Assembly: GCA_028868375.1 (NCBI GenBank)
Contig: JAGWUP010000007.1
Span: forward strand, 1 to 64,000
Length of the DNA: 64,000 nucleotides
Direction of reading: 5' to 3'
Source: Elusimicrobiota bacterium
GTDB taxonomy: Bacteria > Elusimicrobiota > Elusimicrobia > UBA1565 > UBA9628
Every line of letters begins with the position of its first letter. The stretch's first letter is position 1. The position numbers were made by a program, and so were the translations under genes. The notes under the pieces were generated by a model. That model saw only the letters and a list, made by a program, of their open reading frames with translations. It searched no databases and was not told where the DNA came from. Shown in pieces: positions 32,038 through 40,066 of the stretch.

Positions 32038-32281
32038 TCCCTTCTTCCTTGGTTGGACAAATTACAATTCCTTCGTAAATTCCTTTAAACTCCACCACAA
32101 ACATATCGAGCAAATTCATAAACTGGATTTCATCATCTAGTTTTAGAGTAAGAACTTCTTTCTTGTTTTCTTCGTTCCTTTTTAAAAACTTTTTATTTAG
32201 TTTTTTCCCTACCAAATCTTCTATTTCCTTTGCTTCCTTACAGGATAAGATTCTATTAAACTTAACCCTAAGAATTGGCAT
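32003..32281 (-). CDS. hypothetical protein (92 aa)
   Basis: Starts MPILRVKFNRILSCKEAKEI; alpha/beta. Its start overlaps the end of the lone amidoligase by 14 nt, suggesting coupled translation and perhaps a shared role. Confidence 0.65.
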   Translation of the reverse strand: MPILRVKFNRILSCKEAKEIEDLVGKKLNKKFLKRNEENKKEVLTLKLDDEIQFMNLLDMFVVEFKGIYEGIVICPTKEEGIVHHGYFDPLW

Positions 32282-33218
32282 TGGCAGTCACCCTTGCTTG
32301 CCTCCTGGCTTCTCTTTCAGCCCTTCGGATTTCTCTTGCGGCTTTATTCTTTTCCCTTGCTGCTGACCTTAACTCATTGAAATACTTGTAGCGCTTCATA
32401 ATCCAATTCTTGTTGCCGGGAGTTGCAGAAATTGCCTTCAAGATTTCTAGGTTTTCTTTCCCACTTACCAATTCAACTATCTGAGGCGGAGTTAATGTAG
32501 CGGCCAATTCAACGATGCTAGTGCAGAGAAGTGCCCAATTATATATTGACTTGAAATTTACTGTTCCATGGTGCATTCTGAATTCAAATGTACCATGGTA
32601 TCTTAGCGAGGACATATTAAGGGTTGAATATTTATTCGTTAGGCAGTTATCAACGCCGTATCCAGCTTTTATATTTCTTTGTACAGTGGACTCAAAAGTA
32701 TTTAAATACTCAGATACCGATTGACAGTAATGATTAGTCTTTCTGCGCCTGTCAACAATATCGTAAAGTGCTTTTTCTACATTAGAAAATAATAGCGCCA
32801 AATTAATCATCTTGGCAGGGCTTTTCTTGAAATCTGAAGCGTCCACATGCACATGCAATCCACAACTTAAATCTGCTACAGCTTTAGCCATTTTCAAAAC
32901 AGAGCAGATTTCTCGTATTTCTTTACGAAATAAATCACCATTTGCAGGCGAAGTATTAATTTCATACCCCGTGTCTGGCAAGGAGCCATCACTTTTAATG
33001 GCTGCTTTCCAGTTTGCATGTACTTCCTCAATTTCTTTCCAATATCTAGGATTAGAGGAAGCAACTTCAATTTCTACAGCAGTAAACCGCTTAAAAGGGT
33101 TCTTTTCAAAAGACTTAGATTCCCAAAAAGTAGGTTTACCTTCCCGATAGATTTTAGCGATACCGCTGCCAGGCACCTTACAATTGCATTTTTCTTTTTC
33201 ATGAACACAAGTATACAT
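32268..33218 (-). CDS. amidoligase (Amidoligase_2-like), short Cys N-terminus
   Basis: Same ligase core as 24809 and 43505: RFTAVEIEVA, DGSLPDTGYEINTSP, CGLHVHVDASDF, YSTLNMSSL and GTFEFRMHHGT. Here the N-terminal Cys array is reduced to CVHEKEKCNC. A long basic Arg/Ala helix forms the C-terminus. No amidotransferase is adjacent; the product may share one encoded elsewhere. Confidence 0.88.
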   Translation of the reverse strand: MYTCVHEKEKCNCKVPGSGIAKIYREGKPTFWESKSFEKNPFKRFTAVEIEVASSNPRYWKEIEEVHANWKAAIKSDGSLPDTGYEINTSPANGDLFRKEIREICSVLKMAKAVADLSCGLHVHVDASDFKKSPAKMINLALLFSNVEKALYDIVDRRRKTNHYCQSVSEYLNTFESTVQRNIKAGYGVDNCLTNKYSTLNMSSLRYHGTFEFRMHHGTVNFKSIYNWALLCTSIVELAATLTPPQIVELVSGKENLEILKAISATPGNKNWIMKRYKYFNELRSAAREKNKAAREIRRAEREARRQARVTANANS

Positions 33219-33219
33219 T

Positions 33220-33618
33220 TTACTTTTCCTTTTCTTGCATTGAACTAATTAACGCCTCAACATCCTTAATTACAAAACCCAAACAATCTTCAGCTTCAAC
33301 TAAATACTTTTCCATAAGATGTTTGCCCCATCTAAGTTTAACAATGAACTCATTCAAAATGTACGATGGATTTTTTGACGCTTGTACATCTTTCCTAAGA
33401 TTTTTTAGGTCTGCTACGGTGAGCCTGGCAAAATGAGCATAATTAAAATGCCGTATCGCTTCTGAATCCATGGGCTGGACATCAAAAGCTAGTTCCCCTA
33501 AATGGATTTGCTCTGCCCAAGTTCTAAAACCAATCCTTTCAGATTCCCTCATCTCAGCAATTTTAGTCCAGTCTGCAATAATCTTGTCTAGCTTATTTAT
33601 GATTTCTGTAGTTTCCAT
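33220..33618 (-). CDS. hypothetical helical protein (132 aa)
   Basis: All-helical, no Cys array. It precedes the lone amidoligase by one base, so it is a candidate partner. No family recognised. Confidence 0.68.
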   Translation of the reverse strand: METTEIINKLDKIIADWTKIAEMRESERIGFRTWAEQIHLGELAFDVQPMDSEAIRHFNYAHFARLTVADLKNLRKDVQASKNPSYILNEFIVKLRWGKHLMEKYLVEAEDCLGFVIKDVEALISSMQEKEK

Positions 33619-33619
33619 T

Positions 33620-33703
33620 TCATCGCCCCAGAGAATAAGTCATAATACACCAAAGGAATCCATAGCCTAAAATAACGTAGAAAAGGAATCTAGCTTTGTC
33701 CAT
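33620..33703 (-). CDS. single-pass membrane peptide (27 aa)
   Basis: MDKARFLFYVILGYGFLWCI then MTYSLGR. Stop one base before the next ATG. Confidence 0.45.
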   Translation of the reverse strand: MDKARFLFYVILGYGFLWCIMTYSLGR

Positions 33704-33787
33704 GGTTTTAATCTTACATATAGGAAGAAGAAAATTTATGAAATTTTGTAAGCAATGTGAAAATTTACAAAAAGGTGACAGAATTAT

Positions 33788-34156
33788 TTAATCAATATAT
33801 TTACAGTGCCACCTTCTTCCTACTTTATCTTTTTCTTCACGCCATTTCTTTGTTTTTGCTAGTCTATTTAGAAAGCCCCGCTCAAAATCTTCCAACATTT
33901 GGATTTCGAGAATTTCTCTCCTAGACGGTTCATCTGTATATAGTCCGAAAGATACAATTTGTTCTTTTGCCTCAATACTAAATTCCTGTATATAGGCTTT
34001 TGGAATAACCTTTATTTCGGTTATTAAACAGGTTTTCCCGTCAGAACAGTCAGAATGATTGTCGTGTTCAACTAAATGTTTTGCTGCCAATGAACCTTTC
34101 ATTAAGGCAAATGTAAAGCACCTTTTAAGGAGAGAATCAATTTTTTCTGATTTCAT
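33788..34156 (-). CDS. hypothetical protein (122 aa)
   Basis: Helical, with HDNHSDCSDGKTC in the middle, ending RRWHCKYID. No family recognised. Confidence 0.65.
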   Translation of the reverse strand: MKSEKIDSLLKRCFTFALMKGSLAAKHLVEHDNHSDCSDGKTCLITEIKVIPKAYIQEFSIEAKEQIVSFGLYTDEPSRREILEIQMLEDFERGFLNRLAKTKKWREEKDKVGRRWHCKYID

Positions 34157-34190
34157 AAGTTATAATTTTCCTTAGCTTACAATAATAAGG

Positions 34191-34261
34191 TAGCTCCTGG
34201 CAGAATTGAACTGCCATCAATCGGTTATAGGCCGACCGCTCGACCATTGAGCTAAGGAGCC
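34191..34261 (-). tRNA. tRNA-Ile(TAT) with C33
   Basis: Acceptor GGCTCCT/AGGAGCT, T8-A9, D stem GCTC/GAGC, anticodon stem GTCGG/CCGAT, loop CCTATAA, T arm GGCAG-TTCAATT-CTGCC. TAT reads the AUA codon, frequent in this AT-rich genome. Position 33 is C, as in tRNA-Arg at 30311. Confidence 0.85.
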
Positions 34262-34272
34262 ATATTTTTTAC

Positions 34273-34473
34273 TTAAATCCCCATCAAATTCATTAACCGT
34301 TCATTCTCCTCTGCAAATTTCTTTAGCAGCGTCAAAGTTTTTTCATTGTTGTTAATTGTCAGTCCCCATTCTCTAAGGACCCTTCTGTATTCTGATTCGC
34401 TCCACAAAAACAGTAACAGAAGTCCTAAATTAAGTATCATAGATACTGTTAAAGCCACAATCATAAAATTCAT
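34273..34473 (-). CDS. membrane protein with coiled-coil tail (66 aa)
   Basis: Helix MNFMIVALTVSMILNLGLLL then a cytosolic heptad region. Size and layout resemble Rz/spanin-like or other small inner-membrane proteins; no firm assignment. Confidence 0.6.
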   Translation of the reverse strand: MNFMIVALTVSMILNLGLLLLFLWSESEYRRVLREWGLTINNNEKTLTLLKKFAEENERLMNLMGI

Positions 34474-34808
34474 TTAAACATTACCTGCTTCCCTGATTCC
34501 CCAACTAAAACCGTTTCAGCTTCACATTCCTTCAATTCCCATCCACAGATTTCTAGTTCAGAAATATATCCTTCGAACCAGTCAAAAGCTTGCTCTTTAG
34601 TCAAGAACCCATATTTAAACTTTTCTGCCTCTACAGCAGTTAGACTATATTTCCAGTAAAAGTCTTTAATAAAGCCGGGATGGATTCCTGTATTTTCGTG
34701 TTTATTCCTGAGTTCCTCGCTTAAATTCTCGGCCTGTTTAGTCCCATTCCCTAGTCCATTATAGGGACCTTTGCCTTTTTTGTCTTCGTACCGATAAACC
34801 TTAGTCAT
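34470..34808 (-). CDS. hypothetical protein (112 aa)
   Basis: Contains KKGKGPYNG near the start and ELEICGWELKECEAETVLVG. I believe similar small proteins occur in other phages. Function unknown. Confidence 0.68.
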   Translation of the reverse strand: MTKVYRYEDKKGKGPYNGLGNGTKQAENLSEELRNKHENTGIHPGFIKDFYWKYSLTAVEAEKFKYGFLTKEQAFDWFEGYISELEICGWELKECEAETVLVGESGKQVMFK

Positions 34809-34932
34809 ATTTAAAGATGGACTTAGCCACCGGGCTATATTTGACTACAATATTACACCTAGGACAAATCTGACAAAACATTTTCTTAATTGGCTTTTTA
34901 TGACCAAACAACCTACAAAATAGTTTTATCAT
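34801..34932 (-). CDS. small zinc-ribbon protein (43 aa)
   Basis: MIKLFCRLFGHKKPIKKMFC then QICPRC: Cys/His cluster and basic helix. Overlaps the next start by 8 nt. Confidence 0.55.
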   Translation of the reverse strand: MIKLFCRLFGHKKPIKKMFCQICPRCNIVVKYSPVAKSIFKYD

Positions 34933-34999
34933 ACGTATCTCCCTTCGACAAATTTTCTTCGGCCCATCCGAGGTTGAAGATTGGTATAGTTACATGCTT

Positions 35000-35122
35000 T
35001 TAAAAATTGTCTACAATATAACTTTTTATCTCGTCTATTGATGAAAATCTTTCAATCAGTTCATATATAGCGTCTTGTTTGTAAATTCTTAGATTATAGT
35101 AAATTTCATTTTTTTTGAACAT
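35000..35122 (-). CDS. small hypothetical protein (40 aa)
   Basis: MFKKNEIYYNLRIYKQDAIY then ELIERFSSIDEIKSY. Plausible small alpha/beta fold, in a gap between genes. Confidence 0.5.
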   Translation of the reverse strand: MFKKNEIYYNLRIYKQDAIYELIERFSSIDEIKSYIVDNF

Positions 35123-35137
35123 ATTGATTTTAATCCT

Positions 35138-35362
35138 TTACTCAGGATCCTTGCTATTCATTTCATACTTGGCCTTGTTAATTTTCCCGTGAGCAAAATT
35201 CATTAGTCCAACTATTTTATAGCTGGTTTGCCCACTGGAGACCATACACATAGGAATAAGTCGTGTTTTTACATATTGAATAGCTTCTAAATAGCTATCA
35301 AAATGATGGTGTAAAACATAATCATCGTTATTGATTTTTGTCCAAAGCTGAAACTTTTTCAT
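35138..35362 (-). CDS. hypothetical protein (74 aa)
   Basis: Starts MKKFQLWTKINNDDYVLHHH; small domain of unknown type. First gene after the promoter-like 35396-35557 region. Confidence 0.62.
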   Translation of the reverse strand: MKKFQLWTKINNDDYVLHHHFDSYLEAIQYVKTRLIPMCMVSSGQTSYKIVGLMNFAHGKINKAKYEMNSKDPE

Positions 35363-35434
35363 TGTTTACTCCTTAAAACATAATGGGCTCCACGTCCACC
35401 CACCGTTCCGGCGCTTTGACATTATCGTAGGTTG

Positions 35435-35530
35435 ATTATAGCACAACCAGCGTGGTCTTAATATAATGCACAGGTTATATTAAAACCGGATTAGGAAAAT
35501 GCCATACCCGAACTTAACCGCCTAAAATCC
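35435..35530 (-). promoter_or_regulatory. candidate sigma-70 promoter and shared element, copy 2
   Basis: Minus strand: TTGTGCTATAATC gives a consensus -10 (35435-35440). About 75 nt upstream lies GATTTTAGGCGGTT (near 35515-35530), also found near 26865. No consensus -35 at the best spacing. It would drive the 35362 operon. Confidence 0.4.
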
Positions 35531-35557
35531 CTATGGGAGAGGCAGCCTGGCCACCTT

Positions 35558-35947
35558 TTAAATCTTAAAGAATTTTACCCATCCACTATAATACCCATTT
35601 GATTCATTACGCCAATCAATAGTTACATGCCCCTTGTCTGTAGTAAATTTTAGAAAGGACCATATTATTCTTTCCCACGCCCCATTGTCCTCTGTTCTAT
35701 CTTCTTCTTCTAAAACTTCAGTTATTTTTGAGCCAATAAGCTCATCAAACTGATTTTTATCTTCAAAATAAGAACCAGAGCAGCAATCACCATCCAAAAC
35801 CACTAAAATATTTGTGGAATCATCCATAATTAAACATATTGCATCGGTTCCGCGAGTACTGCCTGTTTCTTTAACTACTTTAACCACGGTTTTCCCAACT
35901 AACTTAGAAGGTTCAATGTTTATTGGGTCTTGAATATTATCGCCCAT
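35558..35947 (-). CDS. hypothetical protein (129 aa), DUF7448-like
   Basis: Contains LVVLDGDCCSGSYFEDKNQF, LIGSKITEVLEEED and HVTIDWRNESNGYYSGWVKF. The DGDCCS pattern resembles a conserved phage/bacterial domain of unknown function; the name is from memory. Confidence 0.68.
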   Translation of the reverse strand: MGDNIQDPINIEPSKLVGKTVVKVVKETGSTRGTDAICLIMDDSTNILVVLDGDCCSGSYFEDKNQFDELIGSKITEVLEEEDRTEDNGAWERIIWSFLKFTTDKGHVTIDWRNESNGYYSGWVKFFKI

Positions 35948-35955
35948 ATTTTCTC

Positions 35956-36231
35956 CTAAAACTCATAGGCTAATTGACAAAATGCGTACGCTAATTCACC
36001 TACATTCACCAGTTTCCTTTCTATCAGGAAGTAGTCATTCTTGTGAGACGTAAAACATTTTGCTATGGCCCCATTAAACATACCATTTATTAATTCTACT
36101 AACCACATAGTAAATTCATTTAGAGTGGATGCAATATCTACCTGCTCTTCAATTTCAAAATACATATCTCTTTGAGAGCAAATATATTCAAAGAGAGCCC
36201 TTGTGTGGTAATTGGTAAAGTCGGGGGTCAT
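35956..36231 (-). CDS. hypothetical protein (91 aa)
   Basis: Helical protein starting MTPDFTNYHTRALFEYICSQ. No family recognised. Confidence 0.6.
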   Translation of the reverse strand: MTPDFTNYHTRALFEYICSQRDMYFEIEEQVDIASTLNEFTMWLVELINGMFNGAIAKCFTSHKNDYFLIERKLVNVGELAYAFCQLAYEF

Positions 36232-36300
36232 TTAGGTTTCTGTCCGTAATTCTACTTTCTTTTCTATTTCTGAAATCCTATCTGTTATATTTTTGCACAT
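36232..36300 (-). CDS. possible micropeptide (22 aa)
   Basis: MCKNITDRISEIEKKVELRT, a possible single helix. It abuts the 36231 start (TAAATGA). Too short to be sure. Confidence 0.3.
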   Translation of the reverse strand: MCKNITDRISEIEKKVELRTET

Positions 36301-36323
36301 AGTTAAAAAACTAAGTATTATTG

Positions 36324-36719
36324 TTACATTCTTTGATAATTACAATAGCTTTGATGGTAAGGGTCGTGAGACTTAGACGGTCCATAGGTAGCTAACGCGC
36401 CACAACAGCACCTATCAGGTGAATCATACCCGTCATTTTTAGGACTAGCAATTCTAGGGGCTGAACTGCCACCGTAAGCAATACTGGCTTTCTGCCAGAG
36501 CTGTGATTTAGTGTCTACCTTGGCGTCGTCAATGTGCTTGGTATAGACTTTAATGGGGCCGGTATTAGGCGGTTTGTCATACCCAAAGGCTGTGAATACT
36601 GCGCCTGCCTTAGCAATTTTATGCTTTTGGGCATCGCATACATAAACGCTGTATTCTCGTACCAAGGTTTTCACTTGGCACATGTATTTACAATTACCAC
36701 AATTACTTGGAATCGCCAT
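36324..36719 (-). CDS. Cys-rich hypothetical protein (131 aa)
   Basis: CGNCKYMC near the N-terminus, CDAQ, and CCCGALATYG near the C-terminus suggest one or two metal sites. Function unknown. Confidence 0.65.
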   Translation of the reverse strand: MAIPSNCGNCKYMCQVKTLVREYSVYVCDAQKHKIAKAGAVFTAFGYDKPPNTGPIKVYTKHIDDAKVDTKSQLWQKASIAYGGSSAPRIASPKNDGYDSPDRCCCGALATYGPSKSHDPYHQSYCNYQRM

Positions 36720-36724
36720 AATCT

Positions 36725-36811
36725 TTATCCGCCTTTCTTCTTACCAAATAAAACAAAAACTAAAATGCCAATAACATAAAACAGAGGAAAAATGGCGTAC
36801 CATTTTGGCAT
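36725..36811 (-). CDS. single-pass membrane peptide (28 aa)
   Basis: MPKWYAIFPLFYVIGILVFV then LFGKKKGG; helix plus basic tail. Confidence 0.5.
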   Translation of the reverse strand: MPKWYAIFPLFYVIGILVFVLFGKKKGG

Positions 36812-36828
36812 TATTCACTCGCATAAGT

Positions 36829-37038
36829 TTAGCAATATCTTTTTTCCGGAAGCTCCGGCAGTACGACTTCCGCCTTTTGAGCTATACGCTGAATAGCTTC
36901 AACTATCCATTCTTGGATTTCTTTTTGATAATCTCTTCTTGCAAACTCTTCTCTAACACTTTTGCATCCATCGCAGGTATAAGAATAATCGCATCTGCAT
37001 TCGTACTCTGCGCCGTATTGATTGATTTTTGTATACAT
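36829..37038 (-). CDS. Cys-rich small protein (69 aa)
   Basis: N-terminal CRCDYSYTCDGC cluster followed by a charged helix. Function unknown. Lies just downstream of the sigma gene. Confidence 0.6.
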   Translation of the reverse strand: MYTKINQYGAEYECRCDYSYTCDGCKSVREEFARRDYQKEIQEWIVEAIQRIAQKAEVVLPELPEKRYC

Positions 37039-37048
37039 TTATATTCCT

Positions 37049-37714
37049 TTAAGCAGCCTCTAGATATTCTTTGAGCAGGAATTCCGTAAGCTTTCCTCTC
37101 AATTGTTTTTCTAGCTCAGCGATCCTTTGTCGACTAACATTAAATTTAGTCGACATAGACTCTAGAGTAGGTGGTTCAAGATTTCTGATTCTTTCTCTGT
37201 AAATTTCCTTATTTCTCTTATTTTTAATAGAACGTTCAAATTTATTCAAAAAGGAATGAAGTTCATTTAGCATTGAAGTTTCTTCTTGATTTTCCGATTT
37301 GCCTTCTACATATTCCAGCAAATCAGTTCCTTCTACAGTTTCGTCTTCTATCCTAAGTCGAGCCATAGGCAAATTAATCTTTCGAGCGTAGTTTTTCCTA
37401 ACAAATTCTTGGGCGAAATTAACTACCCAACAATAAATGTATGATTCTGGGCTGAAATTTTCAGTAATTTCACTGGGTAGATTAAACTTTTCCGTTCCTA
37501 CAATAAACCCCAGAATACATTCCTGCATAAGGTCATTTGCATCGCTTGGGCGCACGTTTCTAACGTATTTATTGTATACTTTATATATAAACTTTTCATT
37601 TAGCTTATAATATTCAGCAAAGGCCGCCTTGTCTCCATCCTTAGCCTTAGCTATAAGATCGCGTCTATGCAAACTCTCTTCCATAGAACGTTTACAATTA
37701 GTCTTAAACTTCAT
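37049..37714 (-). CDS. RNA polymerase sigma-70 family factor (second copy type)
   Basis: Region 2 at about residues 58-110 (SDANDLMQECILGFIVGTEK, SYIYCWVVNFAQEFVRKN) and a region-4.2-like helix-turn-helix at about 182-210 (TLESMSTKFNVSRQRIAELE). 221 aa. Only weakly similar to the 6923 factor, so they are probably not a recent duplication and may serve different promoter classes. The leader has CCCTAAAATTTAGGGAGGAT, a hairpin overlapping the ribosome site. Confidence 0.85.
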   Translation of the reverse strand: MKFKTNCKRSMEESLHRRDLIAKAKDGDKAAFAEYYKLNEKFIYKVYNKYVRNVRPSDANDLMQECILGFIVGTEKFNLPSEITENFSPESYIYCWVVNFAQEFVRKNYARKINLPMARLRIEDETVEGTDLLEYVEGKSENQEETSMLNELHSFLNKFERSIKNKRNKEIYRERIRNLEPPTLESMSTKFNVSRQRIAELEKQLRGKLTEFLLKEYLEAA

Positions 37715-37744
37715 TGGGCATCCTCCCTAAATTTTAGGGGTTTA

Positions 37745-38290
37745 TTAGGTTGTAACCATATTACATTTATCTACGACTGCTTCAGAAAGACCGTGAGATT
37801 GAGCGACTAGTTTGAGTAGTCTAGGCCAAATTTTACTCTCTTTATGATAGAAGATTTCTGTCAATTTTGAAATAATTGTACTTTGCAAACTAACAGGATT
37901 CCAAGTCAAATTCCATCCGTCTGCTAGAAGGCGCAAATCTAGCGGCCAAGCCTGGAAATTTCCTTGTTTATCAAACCCTTCGTCATTCAAAGGCAGTGTT
38001 GGCTTGGTCCAGCCCATGTACAGCATTTTTTGGGCAATATAATCAAAAACTTCTTGGGCTGTTTTTGCTTTCGGATTTTCAATTTGAAATTTAAGATTAT
38101 CTTTAAATTCCTTGAGCAATTGCAGGCGTTTTTCTATTTGTTCAGTGATTTCTTTATTGGTTATGTTGGCATACCAATAATTACAAAGGCGAATCTCTAT
38201 GCCTTCGGCAATATTATTTAGTTCTTCGTCCGTAATACCCTCAGCAGGATGCTTTGGAGGATAATTATCAGGAAAACAAATTTGTTTCAT
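37745..38290 (-). CDS. hypothetical protein (181 aa)
   Basis: Mostly helical. Contains ITNKEITEQIEKRLQLLKEF and FQAWPLDLRLLADGWNLTWN. No family recognised. Confidence 0.68.
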   Translation of the reverse strand: MKQICFPDNYPPKHPAEGITDEELNNIAEGIEIRLCNYWYANITNKEITEQIEKRLQLLKEFKDNLKFQIENPKAKTAQEVFDYIAQKMLYMGWTKPTLPLNDEGFDKQGNFQAWPLDLRLLADGWNLTWNPVSLQSTIISKLTEIFYHKESKIWPRLLKLVAQSHGLSEAVVDKCNMVTT

Positions 38291-38329
38291 AAATCCTCTT
38301 GGCTTGTATTTAACTCAAGCTACTAATTT

Positions 38330-38524
38330 TTATAGATACTTGAAACAATCATGGCAAAAGAAAATATAATCATGAAACTCATCAACAAAACTAATGTCTA
38401 CGTCTAAATGATAGCCCAGCCTGCAAAGTATCTTCTTTATTGGTAGAGGCAATTTGCTAAGCACTTTATTTACAAAGTCTATTTTGGCTAGGGTGCTTGC
38501 AGTCAGGATATTTAGACGGGGCAT
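38330..38524 (-). CDS. hypothetical protein (64 aa)
   Basis: Start at ATG 38524 (MPRLNILTASTLAKIDFVNK), just after the preceding TGA, rather than an upstream in-frame ATG. Ends FFCHDCFKYL with a possible CHDC metal site. Confidence 0.58.
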   Translation of the reverse strand: MPRLNILTASTLAKIDFVNKVLSKLPLPIKKILCRLGYHLDVDISFVDEFHDYIFFCHDCFKYL

Positions 38525-38525
38525 G

Positions 38526-38873
38526 TCAGGTATTTTCGTTCTCCAATTGCCCTTTATTGTTGCAAGTAATGGCATAAATTCTAATTGGACCGTTGTAAGG
38601 ATTCAGCTTTGTAGGCCCATCATCCCCCACAATAGAATCATATGCTGTTTGCATTTCCTTTCTGGTATCAAACAGGAGCCAGGCCGTTTCATTGAGTATT
38701 AATTCAAAAATCTGTTCCTCGTCAAGAAACGGAATTGCTTTTTTTATTTCTCCTGTGTAAGACATTTCTTTATCCCACACATCAGGGTTAACAAAATGTA
38801 CTTTAATACCAAATTTCTTTTTGGCTTTACAAAGTTCTTGCAACATTTTCTCTGAACTAGGGATAAAGTTCAT
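38526..38873 (-). CDS. hypothetical protein (115 aa)
   Basis: Alpha/beta pattern (FGIKVHFVNPDVWDKEMSYT, then PIRIYAITCNNKG). No family recognised. Confidence 0.65.
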   Translation of the reverse strand: MNFIPSSEKMLQELCKAKKKFGIKVHFVNPDVWDKEMSYTGEIKKAIPFLDEEQIFELILNETAWLLFDTRKEMQTAYDSIVGDDGPTKLNPYNGPIRIYAITCNNKGQLENENT

Positions 38874-38896
38874 TTTTAATTCCTTTCATTATTAGG

Positions 38897-38970
38897 TCCC
38901 CGAGGTGGGACTCGAACCCACACTTTACGGATTTTAAGTCCGCTTCCTCGACCTATTGGGATACTCGGGG
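38897..38970 (-). tRNA. tRNA-Leu(TAA) without a long variable arm
   Basis: Acceptor CCCCGAG/CTCGGGG, T8-A9, anticodon loop CTTAAAA (TAA), T arm GTGGG-TTCGAGT-CCCAC. Total about 74 nt: the variable region is only about 5 nt, whereas bacterial tRNA-Leu normally has a long arm and exceeds 80 nt. Confidence 0.85.
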
Positions 38971-38995
38971 AGTAGCTACTTTACTATAATACATA

Positions 38996-39041
38996 AAAAG
39001 CCCCCGACTAAAACCAATTAAGGTTCTAATCAGGGGCTTTT
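38996..39041 (-). terminator. rho-independent terminator (usable on both strands)
   Basis: AAAAGCCCC and GGGGCTTTT arms, extended by GACTAAAACC/GGTTCTAATC, with T5 on the minus strand. It separates the 39115 gene from the downstream tRNA-Leu. Confidence 0.85.
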
Positions 39042-39114
39042 AGCCTTTGGACACTAATGAAAGATTTATCGGTTTATCCGCGCCTCCTTTGTTTTACTAC
39101 TGGTTAAACATTCT

Positions 39115-39378
39115 TTAGCCAATTCCTTCCATATATTTCTCATACTCTTCCGGGAAATCCCTCTCCAGGCAATCAATAACTCCATTTGAAAGCTCGTCTA
39201 GAATTTGCAGAAACCTAACGCCGTCTTGTGGTCCTAGCCCATGTTGCTCTGTAAATTCTGTATCGCTGTGAAAATCTCTTAGGGCAAACAATTCATCCGC
39301 GATTGCCATAAGAGCCTTGGCATATTCCTTATCAGCCTTTACTTCAACCTTAACTTCTTTACCGGATTCTTGGGGCAT
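39115..39378 (-). CDS. hypothetical acidic protein (87 aa)
   Basis: Helical and acidic (MPQESGKEVKVEVKADKEYA...). No family recognised. The last gene before the terminator. Confidence 0.65.
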   Translation of the reverse strand: MPQESGKEVKVEVKADKEYAKALMAIADELFALRDFHSDTEFTEQHGLGPQDGVRFLQILDELSNGVIDCLERDFPEEYEKYMEGIG

Positions 39379-39390
39379 TTTTATTTTCCT

Positions 39391-39699
39391 TTAAGCCTCG
39401 AAAGTTAAATCTTCAACTAGAGTCACGCTTTCACTTCCATCATATTCCTCAACTCTAAATTTAGTGCCTTTATCGAGCCAAACGATTTGGAGCTGATATC
39501 CTCCACCAGGATAAAAATCATTTCCGTATTTTGATCGGGCGAAGTCCCCGATTTTATCGTGCTCTTTCTTTTCAACCATTTCAACAATCTCAGGGTCAAA
39601 AAGGCATTCGGGATATTCGCTATTCCAAGTAATCCAGCCGGCACCAAATCCCGGTGAAATTAGGACCGCAATTTTACCATTTCTTTCTACTTTATCCAT
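39391..39699 (-). CDS. conserved phage hypothetical protein (102 aa)
   Basis: Begins with IAVLISPGFGAGWITWNSEY and ends with acidic strands. I recall this SPGFGAGW pattern from several large phages; function unknown. Confidence 0.7.
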   Translation of the reverse strand: MDKVERNGKIAVLISPGFGAGWITWNSEYPECLFDPEIVEMVEKKEHDKIGDFARSKYGNDFYPGGGYQLQIVWLDKGTKFRVEEYDGSESVTLVEDLTFEA

Positions 39700-40063
39700 T
39701 TTTAGTTTCTCCTTTATTTAGGGATTTAACACAAGTATCAATAATTTCTCTAAATTCCTTGTAACTAAGGTTTTGGTTCATTTCGCTTGCTCTAAGCGGA
39801 TATTTATACCACTGAAGTTTAAAGCCAGTAGGCTTGTAATGAAAGTTAGGCAAGCTTACAGGACAGTCTGCTGTATGAGTAGTTTCCCAGCCATCGTCAA
39901 TGTCTGGCTCGCATTCACAATCCTCCCCATAAAATGGTCTAATAATAAAAGTATCATTCTCAAAATTAAACCCATGATAAACATAGTTTGGGTCGATACT
40001 TTCAAACAGGTAATACATATCTCTTTGCCAGTCTCTATTTACATTGAATGGATATTCTGACAT
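39692..40063 (-). CDS. conserved phage hypothetical protein (123 aa)
   Basis: Contains IIRPFYGEDCECEPDI, HTADCPVSLPNFHYKPTGFK and LQWYKYPLRASEMNQNLSYK, a pattern I recall from other phages. Three Cys may bind metal. Its stop overlaps the next start. Confidence 0.72.
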   Translation of the reverse strand: MSEYPFNVNRDWQRDMYYLFESIDPNYVYHGFNFENDTFIIRPFYGEDCECEPDIDDGWETTHTADCPVSLPNFHYKPTGFKLQWYKYPLRASEMNQNLSYKEFREIIDTCVKSLNKGETKNG

Positions 40064-40066
40064 TGG

